64,000 nucleotides of DNA, taken from contig NZ_FNJL01000003.1 in assembly GCF_900104515.1 (NCBI RefSeq), positions 186,001 through 250,000 on the forward strand, in the 5' to 3' direction. This document shows positions 19,829-27,911 of the stretch, one piece after another. Every line of letters begins with the position of its first letter. Position 1 is the stretch's first letter. Both the position numbers and the translations under genes were made by a program. This DNA comes from Paracidovorax cattleyae (lineage in GTDB: Bacteria > Pseudomonadota > Gammaproteobacteria > Burkholderiales > Burkholderiaceae_C). Below the pieces are notes generated by a model. The model searched no databases, had not been told where the DNA came from, and saw only the letters and a list, made by a program, of their open reading frames with translations.

Positions 19829-21345
19829 ACGCGGAAGACCTCTTCGACCGCATGCCCTGCGGGCTGCTGGTGACCAGCACCTCGGGCCTGATCCTCAAGG
19901 TCAACAGGACCCTCTGCGAATGGATGGGCATACCGTCGCACGAACTCGTCAAGCAGAGAAAACTGCAGGAGCTTTTCACCGTCGGCGGCCGCATCTTCCA
20001 CCAGACCCACTGGCAGCCCATGCTGGAAATGCAGGGGGCCATTTCGGAGGTCAAGCTCGACATCCGCCGCGGCGATGGCAGCACCTTTCCCGCCCTGCTC
20101 AACGTCGTCCGCCGCACCACGGGCGAGGATCCCTTCGACGAGGTCGCCGTGATGGTGGCCGAGGAACGCCACAGGTACGAGCACGAACTGCTGGCGGCCC
20201 GCAAGCGCGCGGACGAGATGGTGGCCAAGGAGCGGCAGGCCCAGCAGGCCCTGCAGGCGTCCCGTTCGCGCCTTCGGCAGGCCATGCAGTCCGGTGCCAT
20301 CCACGTCTGGGATCTGGACCCCGCCACCGGCCGGCGGCGCTTCGGCGCCGACGTGGGCGTCCTGCTCGGGCTGAACCCGGACCGGCCCGTGGACGAGGAA
20401 GACTTCGTCGCACACGTGGTGCCCGAGGACCGCGCCGCGGAGCGGGCCGCCCTGGAACGCGCACTGCGCACCGGCGAGCCCTACCAGTTCAAGCACCGCA
20501 TCAACGATGCCAAGGGACACCGCCGCGTGCTAGTCTCCTCCGGCCAGGGATTCCGGGGCGATGACGGCATGCTGACGGAATTCGTGGGCATCTTCAGCGA
20601 CATCACCGAAGCCGAGCAAGGCCGCGCGCTCGCTGAAGACCGCGCCGTGTTCGCCGAACAGATGATCGGCATCGTCAGCCACGACCTGCGCAACCCGCTC
20701 ACCACCATCCTCCTGGCCGCCGACCTGCTCACCCGCCAGGCGGCTTCGCCCACGCCCACCCCGCCGGAGACGGCCGCGCGCATGCTCGGCAACATCACCC
20801 GCGCCGGGCAGCGCGCCAAGCGCCTCATCTCCGACCTGCTCGATTTCACGGTCGTGCGTCTCGGCGCGGGCCTGAGCGTCTCCCGCCGCCCCGTGGACCT
20901 CCACCAGCTCGCGGCCCGGATCATCGAGGAACTCTCGGTGGCTTTCCCCGGCCGCACGATCGAGCATGCCGCCACGGGCGGCGGAGAAATCAGCGCCGAC
21001 CCGGACCGCATCGCCCAGCTCCTGGGCAACCTCGTGGGCAACGCCATGGCCTACGGCACGCCGGGCAGCACGGTCACCGTCACCACCGCGGTGGAAGGGG
21101 GCACCGCCCGCCTAGGCGTGCACAACCACGGCGACCCCATCCCCCGGCATACGCTGGGCCGCCTCTTTCAGCCCATGGTGCGCGGCGTCACCGCGGAAGA
21201 CAGCTCCGCACGCAGCGTCGGGCTCGGCCTGTTCATCGTGCGTGCGATCGCGCAGGCGCATGGCGGGCAGGTGGTGGTGCAGTCCAGCCACGAGCGCGGC
21301 ACCGAATTCGCGTTCTCGTTCCCGGCACGGGCCACGGACCCCTAG
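19822..21345 (+). CDS. PAS-domain sensor histidine kinase coupled to RsbQ-like hydrolase
   Basis: A 507-residue soluble histidine kinase without transmembrane segments. A first PAS domain spans about residues 5-115 (LLVTSTSGLILKVNRTLCEW), a short coiled coil 118-155 (ELLAARKRADEMVAKERQA), a second PAS/PAC domain 155-262, and the HisKA H-box has the phospho-acceptor His287 (VSHDLRNPLTT). The HATPase domain shows the N-box NLVGNAMAYG and G-boxes SVGLGLFIV. No response regulator is adjacent. The gene overlaps the hydrolase gene, implying coupled translation; the first PAS domain is the probable acceptor of a hydrolase-dependent ligand. Output target unknown. Confidence 0.88.
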   Translation: MVDAEDLFDRMPCGLLVTSTSGLILKVNRTLCEWMGIPSHELVKQRKLQELFTVGGRIFHQTHWQPMLEMQGAISEVKLDIRRGDGSTFPALLNVVRRTTGEDPFDEVAVMVAEERHRYEHELLAARKRADEMVAKERQAQQALQASRSRLRQAMQSGAIHVWDLDPATGRRRFGADVGVLLGLNPDRPVDEEDFVAHVVPEDRAAERAALERALRTGEPYQFKHRINDAKGHRRVLVSSGQGFRGDDGMLTEFVGIFSDITEAEQGRALAEDRAVFAEQMIGIVSHDLRNPLTTILLAADLLTRQAASPTPTPPETAARMLGNITRAGQRAKRLISDLLDFTVVRLGAGLSVSRRPVDLHQLAARIIEELSVAFPGRTIEHAATGGGEISADPDRIAQLLGNLVGNAMAYGTPGSTVTVTTAVEGGTARLGVHNHGDPIPRHTLGRLFQPMVRGVTAEDSSARSVGLGLFIVRAIAQAHGGQVVVQSSHERGTEFAFSFPARATDP

Positions 21346-21361
21346 CCAGCCGGCCGTGCGC

Positions 21362-21492
21362 CATGGCGCTCTTCCAGGGTTCACGCCAATCTGCTGCACC
21401 ACGCCCACATCGTGCAGATCAGCGGCGAAACCTACCGATTGAAGGACAACCGCAAGGCCGGACAGACGGCCAGGAGGGTGGCGGCGGGGCAT
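21362..21492 (+). pseudogene. istB remnant (IS21-family helper ATPase C-terminus)
   Basis: In one frame the stretch reads ANLLHHAHIVQISGETYRLK followed by DNRKAGQTARRVA, close to the C-terminus of IstB-type helper proteins of IS21 elements (helix LLHHAHIVQI, then GESYRLKD, then RKAG). No Walker motifs, no istA and no intact ends are present, so only the tail of an element survives. It marks the boundary between the core-like region and the lower-GC OLD nuclease segment. Identification rests on remembered IstB tails. Confidence 0.6.
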
Positions 21493-21588
21493 GACCAGCA
21501 CAAGCCAAAGCAGAAAAGCCCACTTCAAGCAGCTCGTGTGGCTGGAGATTCAGAGCGAAAAGCTCTTTGGTATCGAAGCTCCGCAAGG

Positions 21589-23646
21589 TCAATCAGAGCC
21601 CCCCGGTAGCGCAGAGTCAGCGGCGGACGAAGCAGCAGGAGTCTCAGCCTTTGCTGTTGCCGAAGCAGCAGGTCCCTTGAAGCGGATGTAGTTTCCCTGT
21701 CCGTTCGCCTCGGCCCAGTCCTTAATCTGGGTGCTAAGCCAAGTCAGGTAGTCGCCGACGCTCAGTGCGCCGTCAGGAAACGGCTCGTGCTGGTCTGAGC
21801 CTCGCAAGTCCGTCATCAGGGTCTGAACGCGCAGCGCCATTGCATCATCTTTGGCCACCGTGAGGTAGGTATTCAGTGGTTTGTCCTTGGACTCCTCCTG
21901 ACCGCCGAGGAAGCGCTCGAAGTCAGGCACGCTGATCCTGTGCCGGACATTCAGGCCAGCCTCTCTGGCCTTGAGCACGGCCTCACGGATCTTGCCGTTC
22001 TCGGTCCACATGCCGTTACGGTGACCGTTCAATTTGTACGGCGGGTCGACATCGTGAACGATTCCGAAGTCGATTTTGAAGTGCGTCATAACCTTAATAA
22101 GCGGCACTAGGATGGCCTTTCCCCTGGCGCGGATGACCGTCACCTCGTCCATGAGTCCGTGCCCACGCTCTATGATGGACGACATGAAGGCGGCATGCTC
22201 CGTGTCACCCTCGACAAGCACAGGATAGGAGCCGAAGAACACTTCGGAGAAGCTCGGATCAATGTGCTGGAGCGCCTGCAAACGCTGCTTGTCGTCTTCT
22301 TGGAACTCAAATTCGATCTCGTCCGAGCGGTAGGTCTTAGGCGCCATCGGCGCGTCGTCGTCTTCGCTCTCGCGTTCGAGGCGAACGATGGTCGTGTGAT
22401 CCTCGAACGGATTGACGAAGTGCGGCGAATGGGTGGTCATGATGACTTGCCAGTCAGGAAGCTTCGCCAGTTCGTACAGATGGCGCTGCGCGGCCCGTGC
22501 GGCCATCGGATGCAGTGCATTCTCCGGCTCATCGATCAGCAACAGGTAACCCGGAAATGCTGGGTCGTCCTCGCTGTCTGGAATGCTGCCATCTTCGTCG
22601 TGAGCCTTTAAGCGAGATGTCAGTTCCGCGACGAGTTTGTCGTAGTGCTGCAAATCAGCTTCCTTGGATTTCCCCGCCCCCTTGTCTGACTCCTTCTTGA
22701 GCTTCCCCTTGGCCACTTCCAGGTCCTTCTCCAGCCGCCTTCTGTAATCCTGCCGAACCTCGGTGTAACGTGAAAACTCGTTGTGAACCTGGAGCATGGA
22801 CCAGAAGAGTGCGCGCCGTGCGCCTGTTCCCTGCTGGTGTAGCGACGTCTGCGTCTTTCCATCTTGAACTTTGAGACTTGAGCCCGACTTGAGGAGTTCG
22901 GCGAGCTTGGGCACGATCGGACTGGCTGCGACGTTCAGCTTTACGTCCAACCGCGGGAACACTCGCTTGAACCCTTTTGCAACGCGGCCCGAGATTCCGT
23001 TGAAGTGCTCTTCGTGTAGGCCGCTGAGTGATTTAACTCGCGTCGTGACGCCTGCAAGGGCCATGGAAAGAGCAGATGCCGGATCTATCCGCTCCTTTTC
23101 GAGCCCGGCCAACAGTGGACCAAGCGCTAGGGTAAGAAGCATCTCCTCGGTTTTCGCCGCGTCATCCAGTGAACCGATGCGAAGCGGACGAGGGAGCCTG
23201 GAGTTGAACACCGGATCCGCGCCTCCCGCCTTGCCGTCCTCAGCCCAGGCGCCATTGCCATCAGCACCTCCAGACGGATCCCAGGTGGTGCGGATTTTCT
23301 GAAACTTGCCGGGTGCCCATTGCCAACGGCTCTTGACGATGAGCAACCCATCCTTAGCCTCCTTCCAACGAGAGTCGACATTGCCAATGCCGTCGGGGAT
23401 GTGAACCTCCAAAGGCACTTCGGAGGGTTTGTCCGACGGCGCACGTAAGCAGCGGTCCTTGTTCTCGTCAAATTGGACTGAGCCCTTGGCCAGTTCGTAG
23501 GCACGCAGGATGGTGGACTTGCCTGCATTATTCTTACCGACCAAGCATACGACGTTGTCCAAAGCAATCGCCACACCGTCTTCACCGATGCATCCGATAT
23601 TGCGCACTGTGATGCGAACTAACTTGGATCGATTTACCCCCTTCAT
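21589..23646 (-). CDS. OLD-family ATP-dependent nuclease (AAA ATPase plus TOPRIM)
   Basis: A 685-residue overcoming-lysogenisation-defect family protein. The ABC-type ATPase has Walker A GKNNAGKST at residues 37-45, a long helical insertion with charged coiled coil (RRRLEKDLEVAKGKLKKE), Walker B YLLLIDEPENALHP and a switch histidine TTHSPHF. The C-terminal TOPRIM domain shows VLVEGDTEHAAF and later FGIVHDVD. No UvrD-like helicase partner is adjacent, so it resembles stand-alone class 1 OLD proteins rather than the two-gene Gabija system. GC content is visibly lower than in neighbours. ATG 23646 is used; an earlier TTG has no support. Phage defence is plausible but inferred. Confidence 0.85.
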   Translation of the reverse strand: MKGVNRSKLVRITVRNIGCIGEDGVAIALDNVVCLVGKNNAGKSTILRAYELAKGSVQFDENKDRCLRAPSDKPSEVPLEVHIPDGIGNVDSRWKEAKDGLLIVKSRWQWAPGKFQKIRTTWDPSGGADGNGAWAEDGKAGGADPVFNSRLPRPLRIGSLDDAAKTEEMLLTLALGPLLAGLEKERIDPASALSMALAGVTTRVKSLSGLHEEHFNGISGRVAKGFKRVFPRLDVKLNVAASPIVPKLAELLKSGSSLKVQDGKTQTSLHQQGTGARRALFWSMLQVHNEFSRYTEVRQDYRRRLEKDLEVAKGKLKKESDKGAGKSKEADLQHYDKLVAELTSRLKAHDEDGSIPDSEDDPAFPGYLLLIDEPENALHPMAARAAQRHLYELAKLPDWQVIMTTHSPHFVNPFEDHTTIVRLERESEDDDAPMAPKTYRSDEIEFEFQEDDKQRLQALQHIDPSFSEVFFGSYPVLVEGDTEHAAFMSSIIERGHGLMDEVTVIRARGKAILVPLIKVMTHFKIDFGIVHDVDPPYKLNGHRNGMWTENGKIREAVLKAREAGLNVRHRISVPDFERFLGGQEESKDKPLNTYLTVAKDDAMALRVQTLMTDLRGSDQHEPFPDGALSVGDYLTWLSTQIKDWAEANGQGNYIRFKGPAASATAKAETPAASSAADSALPGGSD

Positions 23647-23908
23647 TTCATCCCCTATTATGTTACTGATGCACAAGCCTAGCAGCAGTGACGGACAAAG
23701 ACGATAACCACCAGACTACTACCGAGCGTTTTTCCGCCAATTCAGCGGCAATCGCTAGGCCGTGTTTTCGAGAGCTGTTGCTCCGGCTAAAAATTATGGG
23801 CGCCTCAGATTAGCCTAAACCCGCTAAGCAATCTACATTGCACAATATGAGCAGAAAATATATGCACTGGCAGCCTCAATTGCATGAGAACAATCGTGCT
23901 GTGGATAT

Positions 23909-25081
23909 CTATTGCGGACTAAAGTCCACAGATGTCCTCATTCTCGGCACAGGCACATAAGGCCCCGCATCCGCCTCCACCAGCCGATCCCTCGGCTCGA
24001 AAACGCAGTCGAAAAAAGCCCCGGCTTCCACCCAGCTCCTCTTTTCATTCCACATCGTCAGGAACGTCCGGCTCACATCCACCGCGCTGGGACTGATCTG
24101 CATGCTGTGCAGGCTCAGCGCATCGGGCGTGTCCGCCTCGTCGTGCAACGCGCTCGACTGCTTCGCATAGCTGCGGAACCGCTCGATCCGGCCAGGCTTG
24201 TCGAAACCGGTGTTGCCGCACTGGGCGCCGGTCTCCTGTCCGCGTTCCGCATGGGCCTGCGAAAAGCTGTCCTGCACCATGTGCAGCAAGGCGCCCATGG
24301 CGACCTTGTCCAGGTCCTTGCGCACCTCGACGATGCCGGTGGCGAACAGGTTCATGGCCGTGATGTCGCCCGGGAAGTAGCTGGCCAGTTCGGGATGACC
24401 GAGATCCCGGATGAAGACGCCTGTCGGCGTCGTCCCGGAAGCCACGCCCCACAGGAACTCGGCCCACATCTTCATGCGGTCCACCGTTTCGCCGGCGGTC
24501 TCTCCGTCGTAGGCACCCATCGCATGCATGAACTGCAGGTCTCCGTAGTGGGAGCGGTACAGCAGATAGTCGCCCGGCCCGAAGGCCGGCGCCCTGGTCT
24601 GGGACTTGGTCCTGGCCTGCACCCCGGCATCCTGGAACAGGCCCCACCAGCACAGGGGCTGCGATGTGGACCGCAGCGTGACGCGGACATCGCAGCCCTT
24701 GAGGCGGGGCGGCGACTTGGCATTCAGCAGGAACGGCGGGTCGTCCGGCCAGCGGACCCCATATAGGAGGATGCGGTGCTCCCGGACCGCATCGATGGTC
24801 ACGCAATCGTATTCCGATCCCCTGTCGGCACGGCACCCGATGGCCGCCAGGGTGATGGACTCGTGCACCGGAGATTTCATGATGGGGATGGCCGTCCCCA
24901 CGAACCAATGCCCGACGTAGTCCAGCACCGGGTTACTTCCCAGCGACGAGATCTTGCGGTCCACGTCGCTCACTTTGGGCAGCACCTGGAATGCCGCCGC
25001 GCTGGAAGCTGCGAAAAGCGCGGACAGAGCCACGGCCATGGCGCCGTGGCGGCAGCGCGCCCATGCCTTGAACTGGTTCAT
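23909..25081 (-). CDS. Secreted protein, possible zinc-dependent phospholipase C/S1-P1-like hydrolase
   Basis: A 390-residue protein with a Sec signal peptide (MNQFKAWARCRHGAMAVALS followed by ALFAASSAAAFQ; cleavage after AAA). The mature part has His/Asp motifs resembling the nuclease-P1/phospholipase C fold: SPVHESIT, YRSHYGDLQFMHAMG and ALLHMVQDSFSQAHAER, the last matching the zinc-ligand helix H-x3-D-x5-H. Several cysteines suggest disulfides. ATG 25081 has a GGAGGGG ribosome site. It is divergent from the DUF6402-like gene. The enzyme class is a tentative pattern-based guess; the export signal is clear. Confidence 0.6.
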   Translation of the reverse strand: MNQFKAWARCRHGAMAVALSALFAASSAAAFQVLPKVSDVDRKISSLGSNPVLDYVGHWFVGTAIPIMKSPVHESITLAAIGCRADRGSEYDCVTIDAVREHRILLYGVRWPDDPPFLLNAKSPPRLKGCDVRVTLRSTSQPLCWWGLFQDAGVQARTKSQTRAPAFGPGDYLLYRSHYGDLQFMHAMGAYDGETAGETVDRMKMWAEFLWGVASGTTPTGVFIRDLGHPELASYFPGDITAMNLFATGIVEVRKDLDKVAMGALLHMVQDSFSQAHAERGQETGAQCGNTGFDKPGRIERFRSYAKQSSALHDEADTPDALSLHSMQISPSAVDVSRTFLTMWNEKRSWVEAGAFFDCVFEPRDRLVEADAGPYVPVPRMRTSVDFSPQ

Positions 25082-25405
25082 CGGGACCCCTCCCATTGGT
25101 TTTCTTATGACGGGCTGAGTAGCCCTTTGTGAAAACTATTGCCGTATTCGCGGCGATTTGCAACCCCGTTTTTACGCGTACGGTGAAAAAAACCTGGTTG
25201 GGCGGCGATCCAGCAGGTGACGAACCTTGGCTGCACGCACGGGGCCGCAGACCGCAGTGGTGCGCCGCCCCATCCCTGCGGGGGGCGACGTAGGTCAGCG
25301 CGGCAGTTGCGCTTGGTAACCATACCGCAACCCCACTTTTGTGGCACCCGCAGATGTTTGCCTCCAGAATCCGGCCCGAAGAAAAACAGCAGAGGGAAGG
25401 GACAT
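25082..25405. other. Divergent intergenic region, 324 bp
   Basis: No credible gene. The region separates the secreted-protein gene (minus) from the DUF6402-like gene (plus) and must hold both promoters. It contains a short palindrome TTGGTAACCA (about 25313-25322) and A/T tracts. No PIP box was found. Confidence 0.5.
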
Positions 25406-26281
25406 ATGAACGGCATCGTCCATGTCGATACAGAGCGCCTGTGCGCGGATTTGGAAGACAAGCTGCCACCGAAGGTGCGGCGGTTCCGGCTGGATGACAT
25501 TCCAGGCGTGATGCGCTCGCGCCTGGGGTGGCCGGTGGCGGCGGCATTGATGGAGCGGTGGTTCAGGGGCCCGGCGTTCGAGATGCCAGACACCATCAAA
25601 AGTAGACAGCGCCAACTAGTCAATTTGAATTCCGCGCAATTGGACGAAGACACCGTCACCATGCAGTGGGCATTGGGCTTTGCCCGGGTGCAGGCTGCGA
25701 TGGCGCTGTTGCAGGCGCAATGGAATAGCCCTGCCGGAATCGCGCAGTTACAAGAGCGGATCAAACAGCAGTCGATGCGGCAGGCCGAGCCTTGGCGGTT
25801 TGGAAACCTGAACCAGCCAGCCAAAGCCTTGGACGAAAACTACCAAGTGAATTTCTTGAATGTTGGCCGACTTGGCGATCCCATGGATGACTTCTACGGC
25901 GCCATGGGCGAGGCGACGCTCAAGATCGCGGTGTCGGGCGTGGTGACGCCCAAGGAGGCTGGAAAGGCCATCATCTCAGTCGATGAGTTGGCCTTCTACC
26001 TGCGCGATTCCTATGATTTCAACGATGATTCCTTCCTGTCGCAGCCGCTGGGCTTCTGGGGACCCGGTGGTGTGAAGCGGACACCCAGGTCCACCTTGGC
26101 TATCCCTCTCTCGGAACAATGGATGCATGCCAAAGCGCCCGAAGCGGACCGCCAGAGCTATCTGGTGCAGAACCAGCATTTCAGGCAATGGCGCGCTCTG
26201 TACGGGCGAGGTGGGGATTTCATGATCGTCTCCGACGTGCACCGCGTGCGCCTTCCCTTTCCGATCAAGCTGGAGTGGTAA
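25406..26281 (+). CDS. DUF6402-like protein, possible toxin or effector domain
   Basis: A 291-residue protein with no signal peptide or membrane helix. The C-terminal half contains GEATLKIAVSGVV, the motif VDELAFYLRDSYDFNDDSF and LGFWGPGGV, the pattern I associate with DUF6402 proteins often found in polymorphic-toxin and type VI secretion settings. The ATG at 25406 has the ribosome site AGGGAAGGG; a longer frame starts inside the divergent promoter region. The stop overlaps by one base the start of the first of four tandem small membrane proteins, an arrangement seen for toxin followed by duplicated immunity genes. Family recall is moderate; function is inference. Confidence 0.6.
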   Translation: MNGIVHVDTERLCADLEDKLPPKVRRFRLDDIPGVMRSRLGWPVAAALMERWFRGPAFEMPDTIKSRQRQLVNLNSAQLDEDTVTMQWALGFARVQAAMALLQAQWNSPAGIAQLQERIKQQSMRQAEPWRFGNLNQPAKALDENYQVNFLNVGRLGDPMDDFYGAMGEATLKIAVSGVVTPKEAGKAIISVDELAFYLRDSYDFNDDSFLSQPLGFWGPGGVKRTPRSTLAIPLSEQWMHAKAPEADRQSYLVQNQHFRQWRALYGRGGDFMIVSDVHRVRLPFPIKLEW

Positions 26282-26688
26282 TGAAGCTTTCCGCCCTCAA
26301 GAAAGTGCCCTGCATCGTCTGGTGCCTCGGCCTGAATGCGTTGTTCCTGGCGGGTTGGGCTCTGGCGACGCCGACATTCGTCGATGCGGAAAACAGCCCT
26401 CATCGGGTGTACCGCCTGGAGTTCCACAAAGCCTCTTTCCTGCAGCGCATCACCCATCCGCGCTTCAAAATGCCTTATGTGGTCCGGCTGTATCGCATCG
26501 AGCCCAAGACCTTGCTGGGCCAGAGTGAAGTGGTCGATCTCTGGCTGAACGGCGAAATCCACTGGTACTTGGACCCGCCGGTTGACATGAACCGCGTACG
26601 TGTCGGTCGCGATGTGCTCTTCGAAAGCATCCCGCCGGAATGCACGAAAGAGGCGCAGATACCGAGTTGCCCCAATACCAAGCCTTGA
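26281..26688 (+). CDS. Small membrane-anchored protein, tandem paralogue 1
   Basis: A 135-residue protein of unknown family. Residues 1-10 are basic, 10-30 form one transmembrane helix (CIVWCLGLNALFLAGWALAT), and the rest is a predicted periplasmic domain with PHRVYRLEFHKASF, VVRLYRIEPKTLLGQSEVVDLW and a C-terminal Cys pair (IPPECTKEAQIPSCP). Its start overlaps the DUF6402-like stop (TAATG). Paralogues 2-4 follow on the same strand. Tandem duplication behind a putative effector suggests immunity proteins (inference). Confidence 0.75.
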   Translation: MKLSALKKVPCIVWCLGLNALFLAGWALATPTFVDAENSPHRVYRLEFHKASFLQRITHPRFKMPYVVRLYRIEPKTLLGQSEVVDLWLNGEIHWYLDPPVDMNRVRVGRDVLFESIPPECTKEAQIPSCPNTKP

Positions 26689-26746
26689 AGATTGCTCCCC
26701 ATATGCGCCACCTGCGCTGTCCCCTCACGATCCCACTGGGCTGGCA

Positions 26747-27148
26747 ATGAAGCTGCCCGATCTCAAGAACGTGCCCTGCATCGTCTGGTGTCTCGCGTTG
26801 AATGCTTGCGTGGTACTGGGCTGGTATGTGACCAAGCCGACGCTCTTCAACAGCTACAACAGCCCCCATTATGTTTATCGACTGGAGCTCTACCACGCCT
26901 CTCTGTGGCAGCGCATCACGCATTACGACCAGAAGGCACCTTTCATCGTCCGGCTGCATCGGGTCGATCCCAAGGAGCTGCTGGGAGAAAGCCAGGTGGT
27001 CGATCTTTGGAGCGGGATCGATATCGATTGGCAACTCGATCCGCCCGTACAAGCCAACAAGGTCTATGTGGGCAGGGATGTCATCTTCAAAAACATCCCG
27101 TCGGAATGCACGGAAGCGGCACAGATACCAGGTTGCCCCAGGCCCTGA
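26747..27148 (+). CDS. Small membrane-anchored protein, tandem paralogue 2
   Basis: A 133-residue homologue of the preceding protein, with the same N-terminal anchor (VPCIVWCLALNACVVLGW) but a more divergent body: YVYRLELYHASLWQRITHYD, FIVRLHRVDPKELLGESQVV and a C-terminal pair of cysteines in PSECTEAAQIPGCP. It starts 58 bp after paralogue 1. Alternating type: it is closer to paralogue 4 than to 1 or 3, pointing to duplication of a two-gene unit. Confidence 0.75.
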   Translation: MKLPDLKNVPCIVWCLALNACVVLGWYVTKPTLFNSYNSPHYVYRLELYHASLWQRITHYDQKAPFIVRLHRVDPKELLGESQVVDLWSGIDIDWQLDPPVQANKVYVGRDVIFKNIPSECTEAAQIPGCPRP

Positions 27149-27186
27149 AGATCGCTCCCGACGGCACTACATCGCACGCACCGGCA

Positions 27187-27594
27187 ATGAAACTTTCCAA
27201 TCTCAAGAACGTGCCCTGCATCGTCTGGTGCCTCGGCCTGAACGCGTTGTTACTAGCGGGATGGGCTCTGGCAACGCCGACCTTCGCAGATGCCGAAAAC
27301 AGCCCGCACCGGGTGTATCGCCTGGAGTTCCACAAAGCCTCTTTCCTGCAGCGCATCACGCACCCGAGCTTCAAGATGCCCTATGTGGTGCGGTTGTATC
27401 GCATCGAGCCCAAGACCTTGCTGGGCCAGAGTGAAGTGGTCGATCTCTGGCTGAACGGCGAAATCCAGTGGTACTTGGATCCGCCCGTAGAACTGAACCG
27501 AGTACACGTAGGCCAGGATGTCACCTTCGAGAACATTCCACCGGAATGCACGAAAGAGGCGCAGATACCAGGCTGCCCTGATACCAAGCCCTGA
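27187..27594 (+). CDS. Small membrane-anchored protein, tandem paralogue 3
   Basis: A 135-residue near copy of paralogue 1: the anchor CIVWCLGLNALLLAGWALAT and the body HRVYRLEFHKASFLQRITHP are almost identical, with a few changes toward the C-terminus (VELNRVHVGQDVTFENIPPE). It lies 38 bp after paralogue 2. Together with paralogue 4 it looks like a repeat of the 1-2 pair. Function unknown; see paralogue 1. Confidence 0.75.
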   Translation: MKLSNLKNVPCIVWCLGLNALLLAGWALATPTFADAENSPHRVYRLEFHKASFLQRITHPSFKMPYVVRLYRIEPKTLLGQSEVVDLWLNGEIQWYLDPPVELNRVHVGQDVTFENIPPECTKEAQIPGCPDTKP

Positions 27595-27653
27595 ATATTG
27601 CGCCCAGGTATGCACCACGTGAGCTATCCACTCCTGATCCCAGTGCAGTGGCG

Positions 27654-27911
27654 ATGAAACTGTCCAACCTCAAGAAAGTGCCCTGCATCGTCTGGTGCCT
27701 GGCGTTGAATGCCTGCGTGGTACTGGGCTGGCATGCGACCACGCCAACGCTTTTCATGGCCTACAACAGTCCCCATTCCGTCTATCGACTGGAAGTTCAC
27801 CGTGCATCGCCATGGCAGCGCATCGTGCATCAAGACCAGTAGGCCCCGGCCATCGTCCGCCTGTACCGGGTTGATTCCAAGGAACTGCTGGGTGAAAGCA
27901 AGGGGGTCGAT
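27654..27911 (+). pseudogene. Small membrane-anchored protein, paralogue 4, N-terminal half
   Basis: The frame begins like paralogue 2 (KKVPCIVWCLALNACVVLGW) and continues HSVYRLEVHRASPWQRIVHQDQ, but a TAG at 27840-27842 replaces the AAG lysine codon found in paralogue 2. The frame then continues APAIVRLYRVDSKELLGESK before homology stops at the GGTCGAT at 27905-27911. The missing C-terminal half resumes at 35911 after an 8-kb insertion. The gene is therefore broken twice, by a nonsense mutation and by the insertion. Confidence 0.85.

Noticed and set aside
21589-23646. Gabija two-gene defence system
   Set aside because: The nuclease resembles GajA, but no UvrD-like helicase gene lies on either side.
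27754-27911. C-terminal extension of the aminotransferase as a functional domain
   Set aside because: It is translated from the antisense of the disrupted small-protein gene and begins exactly at the insertion joint.
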